From Paenibacillus sp. H1-7 (GTDB taxonomy: Bacteria; Bacillota; Bacilli; Paenibacillales; NBRC-103111): a DNA stretch of 64,000 bases. The notes below the pieces were generated by a model. The model had not been told where the DNA came from, did no database searches, and was given only the letters and a program-made list of their open reading frames with translations. Both the position numbers and the translations under genes were made by a program. Where the stretch lies: contig NZ_CP031168.1 of assembly GCF_022354825.1 (NCBI RefSeq), positions 993,501 to 1,057,500 on the forward strand, in the 5' to 3' direction. Shown one piece after another: positions 55,099 to 63,829 of this stretch. Position 1 is the stretch's first letter; each line of letters starts with the position of its first letter.

Positions 55099-55925
55099 AT
55101 TCCATCGGCTCACGGCTGCAAAATACACTGCTCTATGTTTTGTTAACCGCCGCTGCGGCAGTAATGCTGTTTCCGCTGCTGTACGCGTTATCCAACTCAT
55201 TCATGACGACGGCCGAGTCGGCGTCGTTCCCGCCGAAGCTGCTGCCGGGCAGCTTCAACTGGCACAACTATTTGGACGTGACGCGCACCATTCCTGTCGG
55301 AAGGTTTATTTCGAACAGCTTTTTGGTCGCCGGGGCGATTATGATCGGCCAAGTGCTCACGGCCAGCCTCGCGGCCTATGCCTTCACCTTCTTGAGGTTC
55401 CCCGGCCGCAACGCGCTGTTTGCGCTGTTTCTCTCCACTATGATGATCCCGTGGGAAGTAACGGTCATCCCGAACTATCTGACGATCAAAAGCTGGGGCT
55501 GGATGGACAGCTACCAGGCGCTGATCGTACCGTTTCTCGCTTCGGCTTTCGGCACGTTTTTGCTGCGCCAATTTTTCCTGCAGCTGCCGAAGGAGCTGTT
55601 CGAAGCGGCTCGTATCGACGGCTGCGGCCACCTTCGGATGTTTGCGCAGCTCGTGATGCCGTTGTCGCGGCCCGCGATCGGGACGCTCGCCGTGTACTCG
55701 TTCCTGAGCCACTGGAACATGTACCTGTGGCCGCTGCTTGTGACCAACACACCGAACATGCGCACCGTACAGATCGGCGTCGGGATGCTGCAGTTCGAGG
55801 AGAACACCTCGTGGAATCTCGTGCTGGCGGGGATTATGACGATGCTCCTGCCGTCGCTGCTGCTGTTGTTCGTAGGCTTGAAGCAGCTCGTGCGCGGTAT
55901 GACGGCCGGCGCCGTCAAAGGATGA
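55095..55925 (+). CDS. ABC transporter permease, UgpE type
   Basis: A 276-residue protein starting at GTG 55095 and overlapping the previous stop by 4 nt. SFMTTAESASFPPKLLPGSF and the EAA loop ELFEAARIDGCGHLRMFAQL fit UgpE/MalG. SHWNMYLWPLLVTNTPNMRT is a further UgpE-like stretch. It pairs with the preceding permease. The binding-protein gene follows after about 70 nt. Confidence 0.9.
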   Translation: MNSIGSRLQNTLLYVLLTAAAAVMLFPLLYALSNSFMTTAESASFPPKLLPGSFNWHNYLDVTRTIPVGRFISNSFLVAGAIMIGQVLTASLAAYAFTFLRFPGRNALFALFLSTMMIPWEVTVIPNYLTIKSWGWMDSYQALIVPFLASAFGTFLLRQFFLQLPKELFEAARIDGCGHLRMFAQLVMPLSRPAIGTLAVYSFLSHWNMYLWPLLVTNTPNMRTVQIGVGMLQFEENTSWNLVLAGIMTMLLPSLLLLFVGLKQLVRGMTAGAVKG

Positions 55926-55997
55926 GCAAGTGTTTTAATGGTTCTAATGCATCACAACATAGACTTTTTTTAAGATGAAAAGGGAGAGATGGAGAAG

Positions 55998-57377
55998 ATG
56001 AAGCGTATGAACAATAAGACATTACCGTTGGCGGTATTGGCTGCCACGATGTTGATGACCTCGGCCTGTGGAGGAGCCGCAACCGGCGGTACTGCTACAC
56101 CTGCTGCCGCTAACGATGCCGCAGCTCCGGCCAAATCCGGCGACCCTGTGAAAGTCGTATGGTGGCACGCGATGAGCGGCGAGCTCGGCAAAGCGGTGGA
56201 CAAGCTTGTAGCGGATTTCAACGCGTCGCAGAAGGATGTTGTGGTTGAGGCGATTTTCCAAGGCACCTACGATGAAAATCTGAACAAGCTGAAAGCTTCT
56301 CTTGATTCGAAGAGCGGCCCGACGATGGTGCAAATGTACGAAATCGGCAGCCGGTTCATGATCGATACGAAGGCGATTACGCCGGTGCAGCAGTTCATCG
56401 ATGCGGATAAATACGATGTTTCCCAATTGGAAGAAAATATTTTGAACTACTATAGACATGACGGCAAGCTGTATTCGATGCCGTTCAATACGTCCAACCC
56501 GATCTTGTATTACAACAAAACGATGTTTAAAGCGGCAGGCCTCGACCCGGAAAAACCGCCTGCTACGTACGAGGAAATGGCCGAATATGCCAAAAAGCTG
56601 ACCAAAGACAACGTTGCGGGCGGCTCGATCGCCATCTACGCGTGGCTTGTTGAGCAGTTCTTCGCTAACCAAGGCGCAGAGCTTGTGAACAACGGCAACG
56701 GCCGGACTTCTATGGCTACTGAATCTTTGCTAGCGAGCGATGCCGGTGTGAAGACGTTGACCTGGTGGAAGCAAATGGTCGACGACAAATCGATGCTGAA
56801 CCTCGGCCGCAAATCCGACGATACCAAGAAAGCGTTCCTTGCCGGCCAAATCGCTATGACGCTTGACTCCACGGCCGGACTTCGCGGCGTCGTCAATGCT
56901 GCTGAAGGCAAATTCGAAGTGGGCACCGGCTTCCTGCCTAAACCGGCAGGTGCCAGTGACGGCGGCGTGATCATCGGCGGCGCGAGCAACTACATCATGA
57001 ACAACCGTTCCGAAGCCGAGCAAAAAGGCGCGTGGCAGTTCATGAAATTCTTGGCCGATCCGAAACAGCAAGCGTACTGGAGCGTCAACACGGGCTACTT
57101 CCCTATTACGAAGAAGGCGTATGACGATCAGCTGGTGAAGGACAATATGGCGAAATATCCGCAGTTCAAAACCGCTGTAGACCAGCTGCACGCATCGAAG
57201 CCTAGCAAAGCCACACAAGGCGCTGTCATGGGCGTATTCCCGGAAGCCCGCCAGCTTACGGAAACAGCTATCGAAGAAGTGCTGAACGGCAAAAAGGCTC
57301 CGAAAGAAGCGCTGGAAGGCGCCGCGAAGGAGATTACGACGAAAATCGGGCAATATAACAAAACGGTTGGGAAGTAA
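55998..57377 (+). CDS. ABC transporter substrate-binding lipoprotein, UgpB-like
   Basis: A 459-residue family-1 binding protein; the start may be 55989, 55998 or 56007. The signal peptide ends in the lipobox MTSAC, followed by an Ala/Thr-rich linker. VVWWHAMSGELGKAVDKLV and GPTMVQMYEIGSRFMIDTKA are closest to UgpB, the sn-glycerol-3-phosphate/glycerophosphodiester binder, and NTSNPILYYNKTMFKAAGLD is the usual family stretch. The substrate is a polyol phosphate or sugar; neither is proven. No ATPase or phosphodiesterase gene accompanies it. Confidence 0.9.
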   Translation: MKRMNNKTLPLAVLAATMLMTSACGGAATGGTATPAAANDAAAPAKSGDPVKVVWWHAMSGELGKAVDKLVADFNASQKDVVVEAIFQGTYDENLNKLKASLDSKSGPTMVQMYEIGSRFMIDTKAITPVQQFIDADKYDVSQLEENILNYYRHDGKLYSMPFNTSNPILYYNKTMFKAAGLDPEKPPATYEEMAEYAKKLTKDNVAGGSIAIYAWLVEQFFANQGAELVNNGNGRTSMATESLLASDAGVKTLTWWKQMVDDKSMLNLGRKSDDTKKAFLAGQIAMTLDSTAGLRGVVNAAEGKFEVGTGFLPKPAGASDGGVIIGGASNYIMNNRSEAEQKGAWQFMKFLADPKQQAYWSVNTGYFPITKKAYDDQLVKDNMAKYPQFKTAVDQLHASKPSKATQGAVMGVFPEARQLTETAIEEVLNGKKAPKEALEGAAKEITTKIGQYNKTVGK

Positions 57378-57437
57378 CAAGGAAAGGAAGCTATGCCCCG
57401 ATATCGTATGAACATCGGTACAAAGTAAGAGTAAGTA

Positions 57438-57472
57438 AGCTGATGCCGCTATAGCAGGCGTCAGCTTTTTTT
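57438..57472 (+). terminator. Terminator of the Ugp-like operon
   Basis: AGCTGATGCC (57438-57447) pairs with GGCGTCAGCT (57457-57466) with one wobble, followed by T7. Confidence 0.88.
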
Positions 57473-57512
57473 GTCGTATAGGAAATTATACGTAGCAAAT
57501 TCCGGTGTCTAG

Positions 57513-57622
57513 TCGGGGGCTCCCCCAAAAGTAATGTCCAACCTTTTAACGGTTAGACGCCGATCAAGCTATGGCTTGATGCGGACGGAACAAGCTTCAG
57601 AGCTTCGCTTCACTTTTGGGGG
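57513..57622. repeat. GGGGGCTCCCCC element, copy 2, in a 110-bp structured segment
   Basis: TCGGGGGCTCCCCCA (57513-57527) overlaps CCCCCAAAAGT (57522-57532), which is perfectly inverted at 57612-57622 (ACTTTTGGGGG). Inner hairpins include ATCAAGC/GCTTGAT. The segment is non-coding, perhaps a small mobile repeat or a structured RNA. Confidence 0.55.
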
Positions 57623-57681
57623 ATTTTGTTCTCGTTCATTCCCCTTGACACATCGGAGAATAATGATTAGTATGAAAGAGC

Positions 57682-57703
57682 GGATAATTGGGTGATCCAA
57701 TTT
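57682..57703 (+). promoter_or_regulatory. Operator copy 1, upstream of the FadR-type regulator gene
   Basis: A 22-bp site centred on AATTGG-N5-CCAATT (57686-57702). Exactly the same 22 bp occurs in reverse orientation at 58576-58597 before the AtuA gene. A GTG within the site (57692) is in frame with the regulator but is not a sensible start. Confidence 0.8.
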
Positions 57704-57739
57704 ACCGCAAGTCACGTCAACACGGGAAGGTTAATTACA

Positions 57740-58441
57740 ATGACCATTAAGAAGATTAAATACCATCGTGTCTATGAAGATGTCATTGAGCAGATCGAGA
57801 GCTTGATTCTGGAAGGAAACCTTGCTCCTGGCGATGTTCTGCCGACAGAGAGGGAGCTGGCTCAGGCGTTTGGCATCAGCCGCGGGACGCTGCGCGAGGC
57901 GTTCCGGATACTGGAGCGGGAAGGCTTGATCGAAACCCGTCCCGGCGGCGGCCGGTTCTTAAGCAAGAACCTTAACAAGACCGAGGATACGAAGCAAATT
58001 ATCGAGAATATCGAGAGAGCGACCATTATCGAGCTGCTGGAAGCGAGAGAGATTTTCGAAACCGGCATTGTCGAGCTGGCGGCGATTCGGGCGACGGAGC
58101 AGGATATTGCCGAAATTGAAAGCGCTCTTGAAAGCTGGGGGACGATCGACACCGACTCCGACGACCCGGTCAATCCCGATCAGGCGTTCCATCTCTCGAT
58201 TGCGAAAGCTACGCATAATGTGGTTCTGGTCAATCTGATCGATCTTCATATGGATCTGCTGCAGAAAACGCTGGTGAAGACGGTGGAAATTCCCGGCCGG
58301 AAAGCGGAAGTGTACAAGGAGCATTTTCAAATTGTCCAGGCGATCAAGGAAAAAGACCCCGGCAAAGCGAAGGAAGCACTGCTGCACCATATTAGCCAGG
58401 TTAAGCAAAATATTTTGCGGAAAGCGGAAACAAACGGATGA
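57740..58441 (+). CDS. GntR/FadR-type transcriptional regulator (FCD domain)
   Basis: A 233-residue protein starting at ATG 57740, nine bases after GGGAAGG; the upstream GTG at 57692 lies inside the operator. The winged helix is EGNLAPGDVLPTERELAQAF then ISRGTLREAFRILEREGLIE (about 24-65). The helical FCD effector domain follows (LLEAREIFETGIVELAAIRA, DQAFHLSIAKATHN, HFQIVQAIKEKDPGKAKEAL), with metal-binding His residues typical of the class. Identical inverted operators flank it, so it very probably represses both itself and the AtuA/transporter operon, with an acid metabolite as inducer. Confidence 0.92.
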   Translation: MTIKKIKYHRVYEDVIEQIESLILEGNLAPGDVLPTERELAQAFGISRGTLREAFRILEREGLIETRPGGGRFLSKNLNKTEDTKQIIENIERATIIELLEAREIFETGIVELAAIRATEQDIAEIESALESWGTIDTDSDDPVNPDQAFHLSIAKATHNVVLVNLIDLHMDLLQKTLVKTVEIPGRKAEVYKEHFQIVQAIKEKDPGKAKEALLHHISQVKQNILRKAETNG

Positions 58442-58575
58442 TCCCATCCTTTTGACCACATAGGGATTTATAAGTTTTGTGCAGCAAACTGGTAATATTC
58501 CTATTGGCGATAAAACCTACCATTAACCGCGGTCGTTCATCATCGAAATGCCTCGATAGAGGTGTTCTCACGCTC

Positions 58576-58597
58576 AAATTGGATCACCCAATTATCC
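58576..58597 (-). promoter_or_regulatory. Operator copy 2, upstream of the AtuA operon
   Basis: Reverse complement of the 22-bp site at 57682-57703, with the core AATTGG-N5-CCAATT at 58577-58593. It lies about 110 bp before the AtuA start. Confidence 0.8.
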
Positions 58598-58611
58598 AAA
58601 TACCAGATTAA

Positions 58612-58625
58612 TGGAAACGATTGCA
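58612..58625 (+). promoter_or_regulatory. Candidate cre site before the AtuA gene
   Basis: TGGAAACGATTGCA matches the relaxed consensus TGNAANCGNWNNCW at every position except possibly the variable third base of stricter versions. It lies 15 bp after the GntR operator, where CcpA repression would add to specific control. Confidence 0.45.
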
Positions 58626-58708
58626 GCAGATTCAGCGGTAAGAAGCACGCGGCGGACTGCGATTCGCTTTTTTTAAGTACACAATGCTTGGGATAACGGA
58701 GGGTGCAT

Positions 58709-60082
58709 ATGACACAACAACAATTCAAAATACTGGCCCCTTGCGGGATGCTGGGCTACGGATTTCCGAAAGCGTCCTTCATGAATGGAATGGCTCATCA
58801 GCCGGATGCGATCGTAGTGGACGCAGGCTCTACCGATGCAGGACCTCACAAGCTCGGCGCCGGCACGGCGATTGTCAGCAGGCAGGCTTGCAAAAAAGAC
58901 CTCGAGATCATTATCACCGAGGGTACGAAGGCCGGCATTCCGATCATCATCGGATCAGCCGGAGGCAGCGGCGCCAAGGTCCACGTGGAATGGACGAAGG
59001 CGATCATCATGGATATTTTGCGGGAGCACGGAATCGGCGGCGTCAAGATAGCCACGATATGGGCGGATATCCCCCATGAGGTGGTGGAAGCGAAGCTGGC
59101 TGCCGGTCAATGCGAGCCGCTCGGCTTATCTGTGGCACCGCTTACCGGAGAAAGGCTGGCGGCCACCGGCAGCATCGTCGCGCAAATGGGGCATGAGCCG
59201 ATCATCGAGGCGCTTGAAGCGGGAGCCGACATCATCCTTTGCGGGCGCGCCTATGATCCGTCGCCGTTCGCTGCGGTCGCGATGTACCATGGCTACGATA
59301 CGGCGCTTGCCTACCATTTGGGCAAAATATTGGAGTGCGCCGCATTGTCGGCAGAACCCGGAACAACGAAAGATAGTATGCTAGGCACGCTCAAACAGGA
59401 CTTCTTCATCGTCCAGCCTCTGAATGACGCCCGCAAATGTACGGCGGTTTCGGTCGCCGCGCATACGTTTTACGAGAAGGATCACCCGTATATTTTGCAC
59501 GGGCCGGGATTAGTGCTTGACCTGGAGCAGTGCGTTTTTACGGAGCTCGGGGACGGCAGCGTGGAAGTGCGTGGCAGCAAAATAGCCGAGACGCCGGTGT
59601 ACAAGATCAAGCTGGAAGGTGCCATGAAGGTCGCCTATCGGACATTCGTCGTCGCCGGAGTGCGCGATCCGCTGCTGATTCAACGCATCGAGCAGGTGGA
59701 GGAGCTCGTCAAGCAGCAGGTCAGGGACTATTACAGTGAAATACCGCCGGAGGATTACAGCATTCATTTCATTAATTACGGCTTGAACGGCGTACTGGGA
59801 GACTTGGAGCCGCAGCGTACGCCGGGTCACGAATTGGGCGTCGTGTTCGAAGTCGTAGCGAAGACGCAGGAGCTCGCGAACGCAGTCTGCAGCTCGGTGA
59901 GATCGACTTTCCTGCATTACGGCTACGAGGGCCGTAAAGCGACTGCCGGCAATCTGGCGTTCCCGTTCGCTCCAAGCGATGTGCCGTTCGGCGCGGTGTA
60001 CGAGTTTTCCGTGTATCACTTGATGGAGGTTTCCAACGGGCTGGAAATGTTTCCTATCGAATATATCGAGGTGCAGCCATGA
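58709..60082 (+). CDS. AtuA family protein (DUF1446, acyclic terpene utilisation-like)
   Basis: A 457-residue protein starting at ATG 58709 after GGAGGG. The opening LAPCGMLGYGFPKASF, VVDAGSTDAGPHKLG, IGSAGGSGAKVHVEW, GRAYDPSPFAAVAM and HFINYGLNGVLGDLEPQRTP are the family signature. AtuA was named from citronellol/acyclic terpene breakdown in Pseudomonas, but the biochemical step is not known for most members. The next gene encodes the usual DUF4387 partner. The stop overlaps that gene by 4 nt. Here the pair heads a transporter operon, so the substrate is probably an imported compound rather than a terpene. Confidence 0.9.
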   Translation: MTQQQFKILAPCGMLGYGFPKASFMNGMAHQPDAIVVDAGSTDAGPHKLGAGTAIVSRQACKKDLEIIITEGTKAGIPIIIGSAGGSGAKVHVEWTKAIIMDILREHGIGGVKIATIWADIPHEVVEAKLAAGQCEPLGLSVAPLTGERLAATGSIVAQMGHEPIIEALEAGADIILCGRAYDPSPFAAVAMYHGYDTALAYHLGKILECAALSAEPGTTKDSMLGTLKQDFFIVQPLNDARKCTAVSVAAHTFYEKDHPYILHGPGLVLDLEQCVFTELGDGSVEVRGSKIAETPVYKIKLEGAMKVAYRTFVVAGVRDPLLIQRIEQVEELVKQQVRDYYSEIPPEDYSIHFINYGLNGVLGDLEPQRTPGHELGVVFEVVAKTQELANAVCSSVRSTFLHYGYEGRKATAGNLAFPFAPSDVPFGAVYEFSVYHLMEVSNGLEMFPIEYIEVQP

Positions 60083-60390
60083 AGCTATATGACGCAGCAA
60101 CCGTTTTGCGAAGCAAGAACAGCGGGCCTTTTGAGATTACGGTGGATGTTCTGTTTACCGAGCCAGCCGTGTATTACAAGATCAAGGAACACGGACTTAT
60201 CAATAAATCATTGATTGCCCGGCTGTATAACATCGAAGAAGACCATATTATGCATATCGTGTTTTTCGATCAGGCGCTCGGGTTTAAAATTACGTTCGCA
60301 AGGAAGGTTTCCTCCGGCACGTTTCTGGATCGGGATGTGTACGGAGCCCAGCAGCACGCGCCGCTTATGGAGCTGGAGCTGAACCTGTGA
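60079..60390 (+). CDS. DUF4387 protein, partner of AtuA
   Basis: A 103-residue protein overlapping the AtuA stop by 4 nt (ATGA). LYDAATVLRSKNSGPFEITV, DVLFTEPAVYYKIKEHGLI and IVFFDQALGFKITFARK match DUF4387, almost always found next to or fused with AtuA-type proteins. It is presumably a subunit of the same enzyme. Function beyond that is unknown. Confidence 0.92.
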   Translation: MKLYDAATVLRSKNSGPFEITVDVLFTEPAVYYKIKEHGLINKSLIARLYNIEEDHIMHIVFFDQALGFKITFARKVSSGTFLDRDVYGAQQHAPLMELELNL

Positions 60391-60412
60391 ACGAGGCATC
60401 AGGAGGTGTACA

Positions 60413-61315
60413 ATGAAAGCCAATTCGCTGATTAAAAGAATGTGGTCGGATAGAGTGCTGTATCTCATGCTGCTGCCCTGCATGGCATACTTTATCATTT
60501 TCCACGTGCTGCCGATTATCGGCATGAAGCTGGCCTTTTACGATTACCGGATATTGGGCGATCACGAGTATGTCGGACTCAAATATTTTAAGGAGCTGTT
60601 CAGTACTCCGGTATTCGTCAACGTATTGCAGAACACATTAATTATTAGCGCCATGAAAATGTTTCTTATTTTCCCCATTCCGATCCTGTTCGCACTGATG
60701 CTCAATGAGTTCGCCAACGGCAAGTTCCGCAAAGCGGTGCAGATCGTATCGTACCTGCCGCATTTTTTGTCCTGGGTCGTTATTGCGGGAATCTGGTTCG
60801 AATTTTTGTCGCCTTCCACGGGAGCGGTCAACGAATTTGTGAAAGCGCTTGGCTTGCCGGCCAAAGATTTTCTGACGGATAAAGACAGCATCCGGTGGGT
60901 GCTGCTTGCGAGCGAGGCTTGGCGGAGCATCGGGTGGGACTCGATTATTTTCCTTGCGGCGATCATGGGGGTTAGCCCTAGCCTATACGAAGCCGCATAC
61001 GTGGACGGAGCAAGCCGGTGGCATATCGTTACTCGAATCGTATTACCGCATTTGTACGTACCGATGGTTACTATTTTTATTCTCAATGTCGGATTCATCA
61101 TGAACGCCGGACTGGATCAGGTGCTTAACTTCACTAACGATTCCGTCAACAGCCACATCGATATTATCGATACGTATGTGTATCGCGTCGGTTTGATTAA
61201 CGGGCAATATTCGTTTGCGACGGCGGCCAATTTGTTCAAGAGCTTGATCGGGGTCATCCTTGTGCTGTCGACGCATTTTATTTCGAAAAAATTAACTTCC
61301 AAAGGGGCATGGTAA
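60413..61315 (+). CDS. ABC transporter permease, LplB/YteP type
   Basis: A 300-residue protein with AGGAGG six bases before ATG 60413. The opening RMWSDRVLYLMLLPCMAYFI and YDYRILGDHEYVGLKYFKEL are typical of LplB/YteP. The EAA loop is SLYEAAYVDGASRWHIVTRI. It belongs to the importer subgroup that commonly takes up oligosaccharides, including uronides, in Paenibacillus and Bacillus. It is the first transporter gene after the AtuA/DUF4387 pair, 22 nt downstream. Confidence 0.92.
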   Translation: MKANSLIKRMWSDRVLYLMLLPCMAYFIIFHVLPIIGMKLAFYDYRILGDHEYVGLKYFKELFSTPVFVNVLQNTLIISAMKMFLIFPIPILFALMLNEFANGKFRKAVQIVSYLPHFLSWVVIAGIWFEFLSPSTGAVNEFVKALGLPAKDFLTDKDSIRWVLLASEAWRSIGWDSIIFLAAIMGVSPSLYEAAYVDGASRWHIVTRIVLPHLYVPMVTIFILNVGFIMNAGLDQVLNFTNDSVNSHIDIIDTYVYRVGLINGQYSFATAANLFKSLIGVILVLSTHFISKKLTSKGAW

Positions 61316-61330
61316 GGAGGTGGTCGGTTC

Positions 61331-62215
61331 ATGCCGGAAAGAAAGCTAACCCTTTCCAAAGGGATTATCGCGCTCGTTCTGTCGGTTCTTACATTAACGA
61401 TGTTCGTGCCGATCGTGAACTTGTTCGCCAGAGCGTTATCGCACCCTGACAAAGTTCATTTGCTGCATGGCTATGAAATATGGCCGAGAGGCTTCAGTCT
61501 TATTAACTTTCAAGTGGTTCTGAGCAATCCGATCGTAGGCAGGGCGCTGCTCAACTCGTTGTTTATTACGATTGTAGGCACTTGCTTGAGCATCTTTTTT
61601 ACGACGATTGCCGCTTATGTATTGACCCGCAAAAACCTGATCGGCAAAACGCCCATCATGATTTTTCTAATTATCATCATGATCTTCGAGCCTGGGATCG
61701 TTCAAGAGTATATGGTCATCAAGGATTTGCATTTGCTCGACAGCTTGTGGGCGATGGTGCTGTACCGGATGATTAACGTGTACTACCTGATCATTATGAT
61801 GCGTTTTCTCGAGGAAATTCCGGATTCTCTGATTGAAGCGGCCAAAATCGACGGGGCGGGGCATATGACCCTGTTCATGCGGATCGTTATGCCGCTGGCG
61901 CGAATTCCTCTGCTGACTATAGGCATGTTTTATGCGATTGCGAAGTGGAACGAGTTTTTCAAATCGAGTATTTTCCTGTCCAGCCGTGAAAACACAGTGC
62001 TGCAGGTGCTTCTGAGGCAGTTTGTCGTCGAAAGAGATACGACTGCGCTAGTAGGCGTCACCGATCTGCTGAAAAACAACAATATAGCTCAGCTCGATTT
62101 CTCATCGCTGAAAGCGGCTACAATCGTCATTGCGATGATACCGATTCTCATGCTCTATCCGATCATCCTGAAGTATTACACCAAAGGGGTTATGGATGGC
62201 GGCGTCAAAGAATAA
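61331..62215 (+). CDS. ABC transporter permease, LplC/YtcP type
   Basis: A 294-residue protein with AAGGAGG upstream of ATG 61331. LTMFVPIVNLFARALSHPDK, YEIWPRGFSLINFQVVLSNP and the EAA loop DSLIEAAKIDGAGHMTLFMR identify YtcP/LplC. It pairs with the previous permease. The binding-protein gene follows 29 nt later. Confidence 0.92.
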   Translation: MPERKLTLSKGIIALVLSVLTLTMFVPIVNLFARALSHPDKVHLLHGYEIWPRGFSLINFQVVLSNPIVGRALLNSLFITIVGTCLSIFFTTIAAYVLTRKNLIGKTPIMIFLIIIMIFEPGIVQEYMVIKDLHLLDSLWAMVLYRMINVYYLIIMMRFLEEIPDSLIEAAKIDGAGHMTLFMRIVMPLARIPLLTIGMFYAIAKWNEFFKSSIFLSSRENTVLQVLLRQFVVERDTTALVGVTDLLKNNNIAQLDFSSLKAATIVIAMIPILMLYPIILKYYTKGVMDGGVKE

Positions 62216-62244
62216 TTCCATTGAAAACTGGGGAGGTAACAGAA

Positions 62245-63702
62245 ATGAGAAAAATGTTTACCCTGATGGCAGCCGGCTTAATGGCGGCAACAACCGCCTG
62301 CAGCTCCGGCGATACGAAAGCTCCTGCGGATAATGCGGCGGCGGGAGCGTCCGGCCAGCCCGTAACGATCACGATTGTCGACAAGGATCTGGCGGCCGAC
62401 GACAAGCTGCTCAAGGGCATCGAGGAGGGTATGAAGGCCGAGGGCAAAAACGTAAAGCTGCAGCTTGTTCCGGTGCAGTCCGGCACGTACTCCGAGAAGC
62501 TCGGTCTTTTGCTGCAAAGCGGCAATATCCCGGATTTGATCTATTTCCAGGGCGGAGACCTCCAGTTCGCGATGACACAAAAAATTCTCGAGGATTTGAC
62601 TCCTTATATCGATAAATCCACTCACGTAAAAGCATCGATGAACCCTTTCAACAAAGAGAGAACGAAGAACTATCCGTATCTCGTCTGGCTGTCGCCGACC
62701 AGCAGCTCGATTCCGGTCGTCCGCCAGGATTGGCTGAACAAAACGGCATCCGGCAAAGACCTCCTTGCGAACCCGACTATCGACAACTACTATAATTTCT
62801 TCAAGGAAGTGAAGGAAAAGAACGGCGCCAAATTCGCCTATACGACAGCGGGTACGCTCGATGAGCTCGATGCGACGTTCGGTCAAGCATTCGGTCTGAC
62901 GTCCACTTGGCTCAAAGGCTCCGACGGCAAGTACGCATTCGGCAAAACGACATCGTTTGAGAAAGAAAAGCTGGAATTTTACGCGAAGCTGTATAAGGAA
63001 GGCTTGCTCGATCCGGAATTTCTGACCAAGAAATGGGATACGAAGGAAAAAGCGTTCTACGACGGCCAATCGGCGGTTATCGCCGGTACGCAGGGCAAAG
63101 TCATTGACCTTTATAATGCGAAAGCGACGTCCCAGAACGGTGCGAATGCCAAAATTACGCCATTGCCGCCTGCCAAAGGAAAAGGCCAAGGCTATACGCC
63201 GATTGACGTGAGCAAGGAAAGCCGCGGCTTCGCGATCAGCAAAACGTCCAAGAACAAAGAGACGGCGTTCGCCGTGCTGGAATTCCTGGCCAGTCCCAAG
63301 GGGCAAATGCTGGATAAGCTCGGCGTCGAGGGAGACACTTATCTGGTCGAGAACAACAAAATCAAGCTGACGGCCAAGTCCGCCGAATGGTATCCGCGTT
63401 TCGTCGAATCGACCGTGAATTTCAAGCCGGACAAAGAATTCGATCCGTCGACACCTTACTTGTCCGAGCCGGCTGCGAAGTCGCTGGAAATGATGGCTTC
63501 ACTCTCTACCAAAGACAACAGCTTCATTATCCCTTCCGATCTGGCGGCCAAATGGGATGCATGTAACGCGCTGTACAAGGAATTCGCAGCCAACATGGTG
63601 ACAGGCAAGAAAACAAGCGCCGATTTCGATAAATTCGTGCAGGATTGGAACGCGGCGGGAGGTAAAGAAATTACCGAATACGCTAACAAAACGATCAAGT
63701 AA
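62245..63702 (+). CDS. ABC transporter substrate-binding lipoprotein, LipO/YtcQ type
   Basis: A 485-residue protein starting at ATG 62245 with GGGGAGG seven bases upstream; the frame from 62221 is unnecessary. The signal MRKMFTLMAAGLMAA ends in the lipobox TTACS. GNIPDLIYFQGGDLQF, LVWLSPTSSSIPVVRQDWLN, KGYTPIDVSKESRGFAI-like and ALYKEFAANMVTGKKTSADF belong to the LipO/YtcQ subgroup that works with LplB/LplC. The ligand is unknown. No ATPase is encoded nearby. A long dyad follows the stop. Confidence 0.92.
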   Translation: MRKMFTLMAAGLMAATTACSSGDTKAPADNAAAGASGQPVTITIVDKDLAADDKLLKGIEEGMKAEGKNVKLQLVPVQSGTYSEKLGLLLQSGNIPDLIYFQGGDLQFAMTQKILEDLTPYIDKSTHVKASMNPFNKERTKNYPYLVWLSPTSSSIPVVRQDWLNKTASGKDLLANPTIDNYYNFFKEVKEKNGAKFAYTTAGTLDELDATFGQAFGLTSTWLKGSDGKYAFGKTTSFEKEKLEFYAKLYKEGLLDPEFLTKKWDTKEKAFYDGQSAVIAGTQGKVIDLYNAKATSQNGANAKITPLPPAKGKGQGYTPIDVSKESRGFAISKTSKNKETAFAVLEFLASPKGQMLDKLGVEGDTYLVENNKIKLTAKSAEWYPRFVESTVNFKPDKEFDPSTPYLSEPAAKSLEMMASLSTKDNSFIIPSDLAAKWDACNALYKEFAANMVTGKKTSADFDKFVQDWNAAGGKEITEYANKTIK

Positions 63703-63712
63703 TGAGACTGAT

Positions 63713-63805
63713 CGGAGCGCGGACGCAAGGTGTCTGTCAGGATTCGGGATTTGGATTGGTAACATTAGATTCCCGGACAGGGCAGATTCGCAGTATCGCG
63801 CTCCG
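63713..63805 (+). repeat. Long inverted repeat after the LipO-type gene
   Basis: CGGAGCGCG (63713-63721) is perfectly inverted as CGCGCTCCG (63797-63805), with further CTGTC/GACAG pairing inside. There is no T-run. It lies between the binding-protein gene and the next gene and may reduce read-through. Confidence 0.55.
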
Positions 63806-63829
63806 GATACGAAAGGGGAGAAGGTCGGC

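Noticed and set aside
62278..63306. 342-codon minus-strand frame opposite the LipO-type gene
   Set aside because: Antisense shadow of a well-supported binding-protein gene; no start signal.
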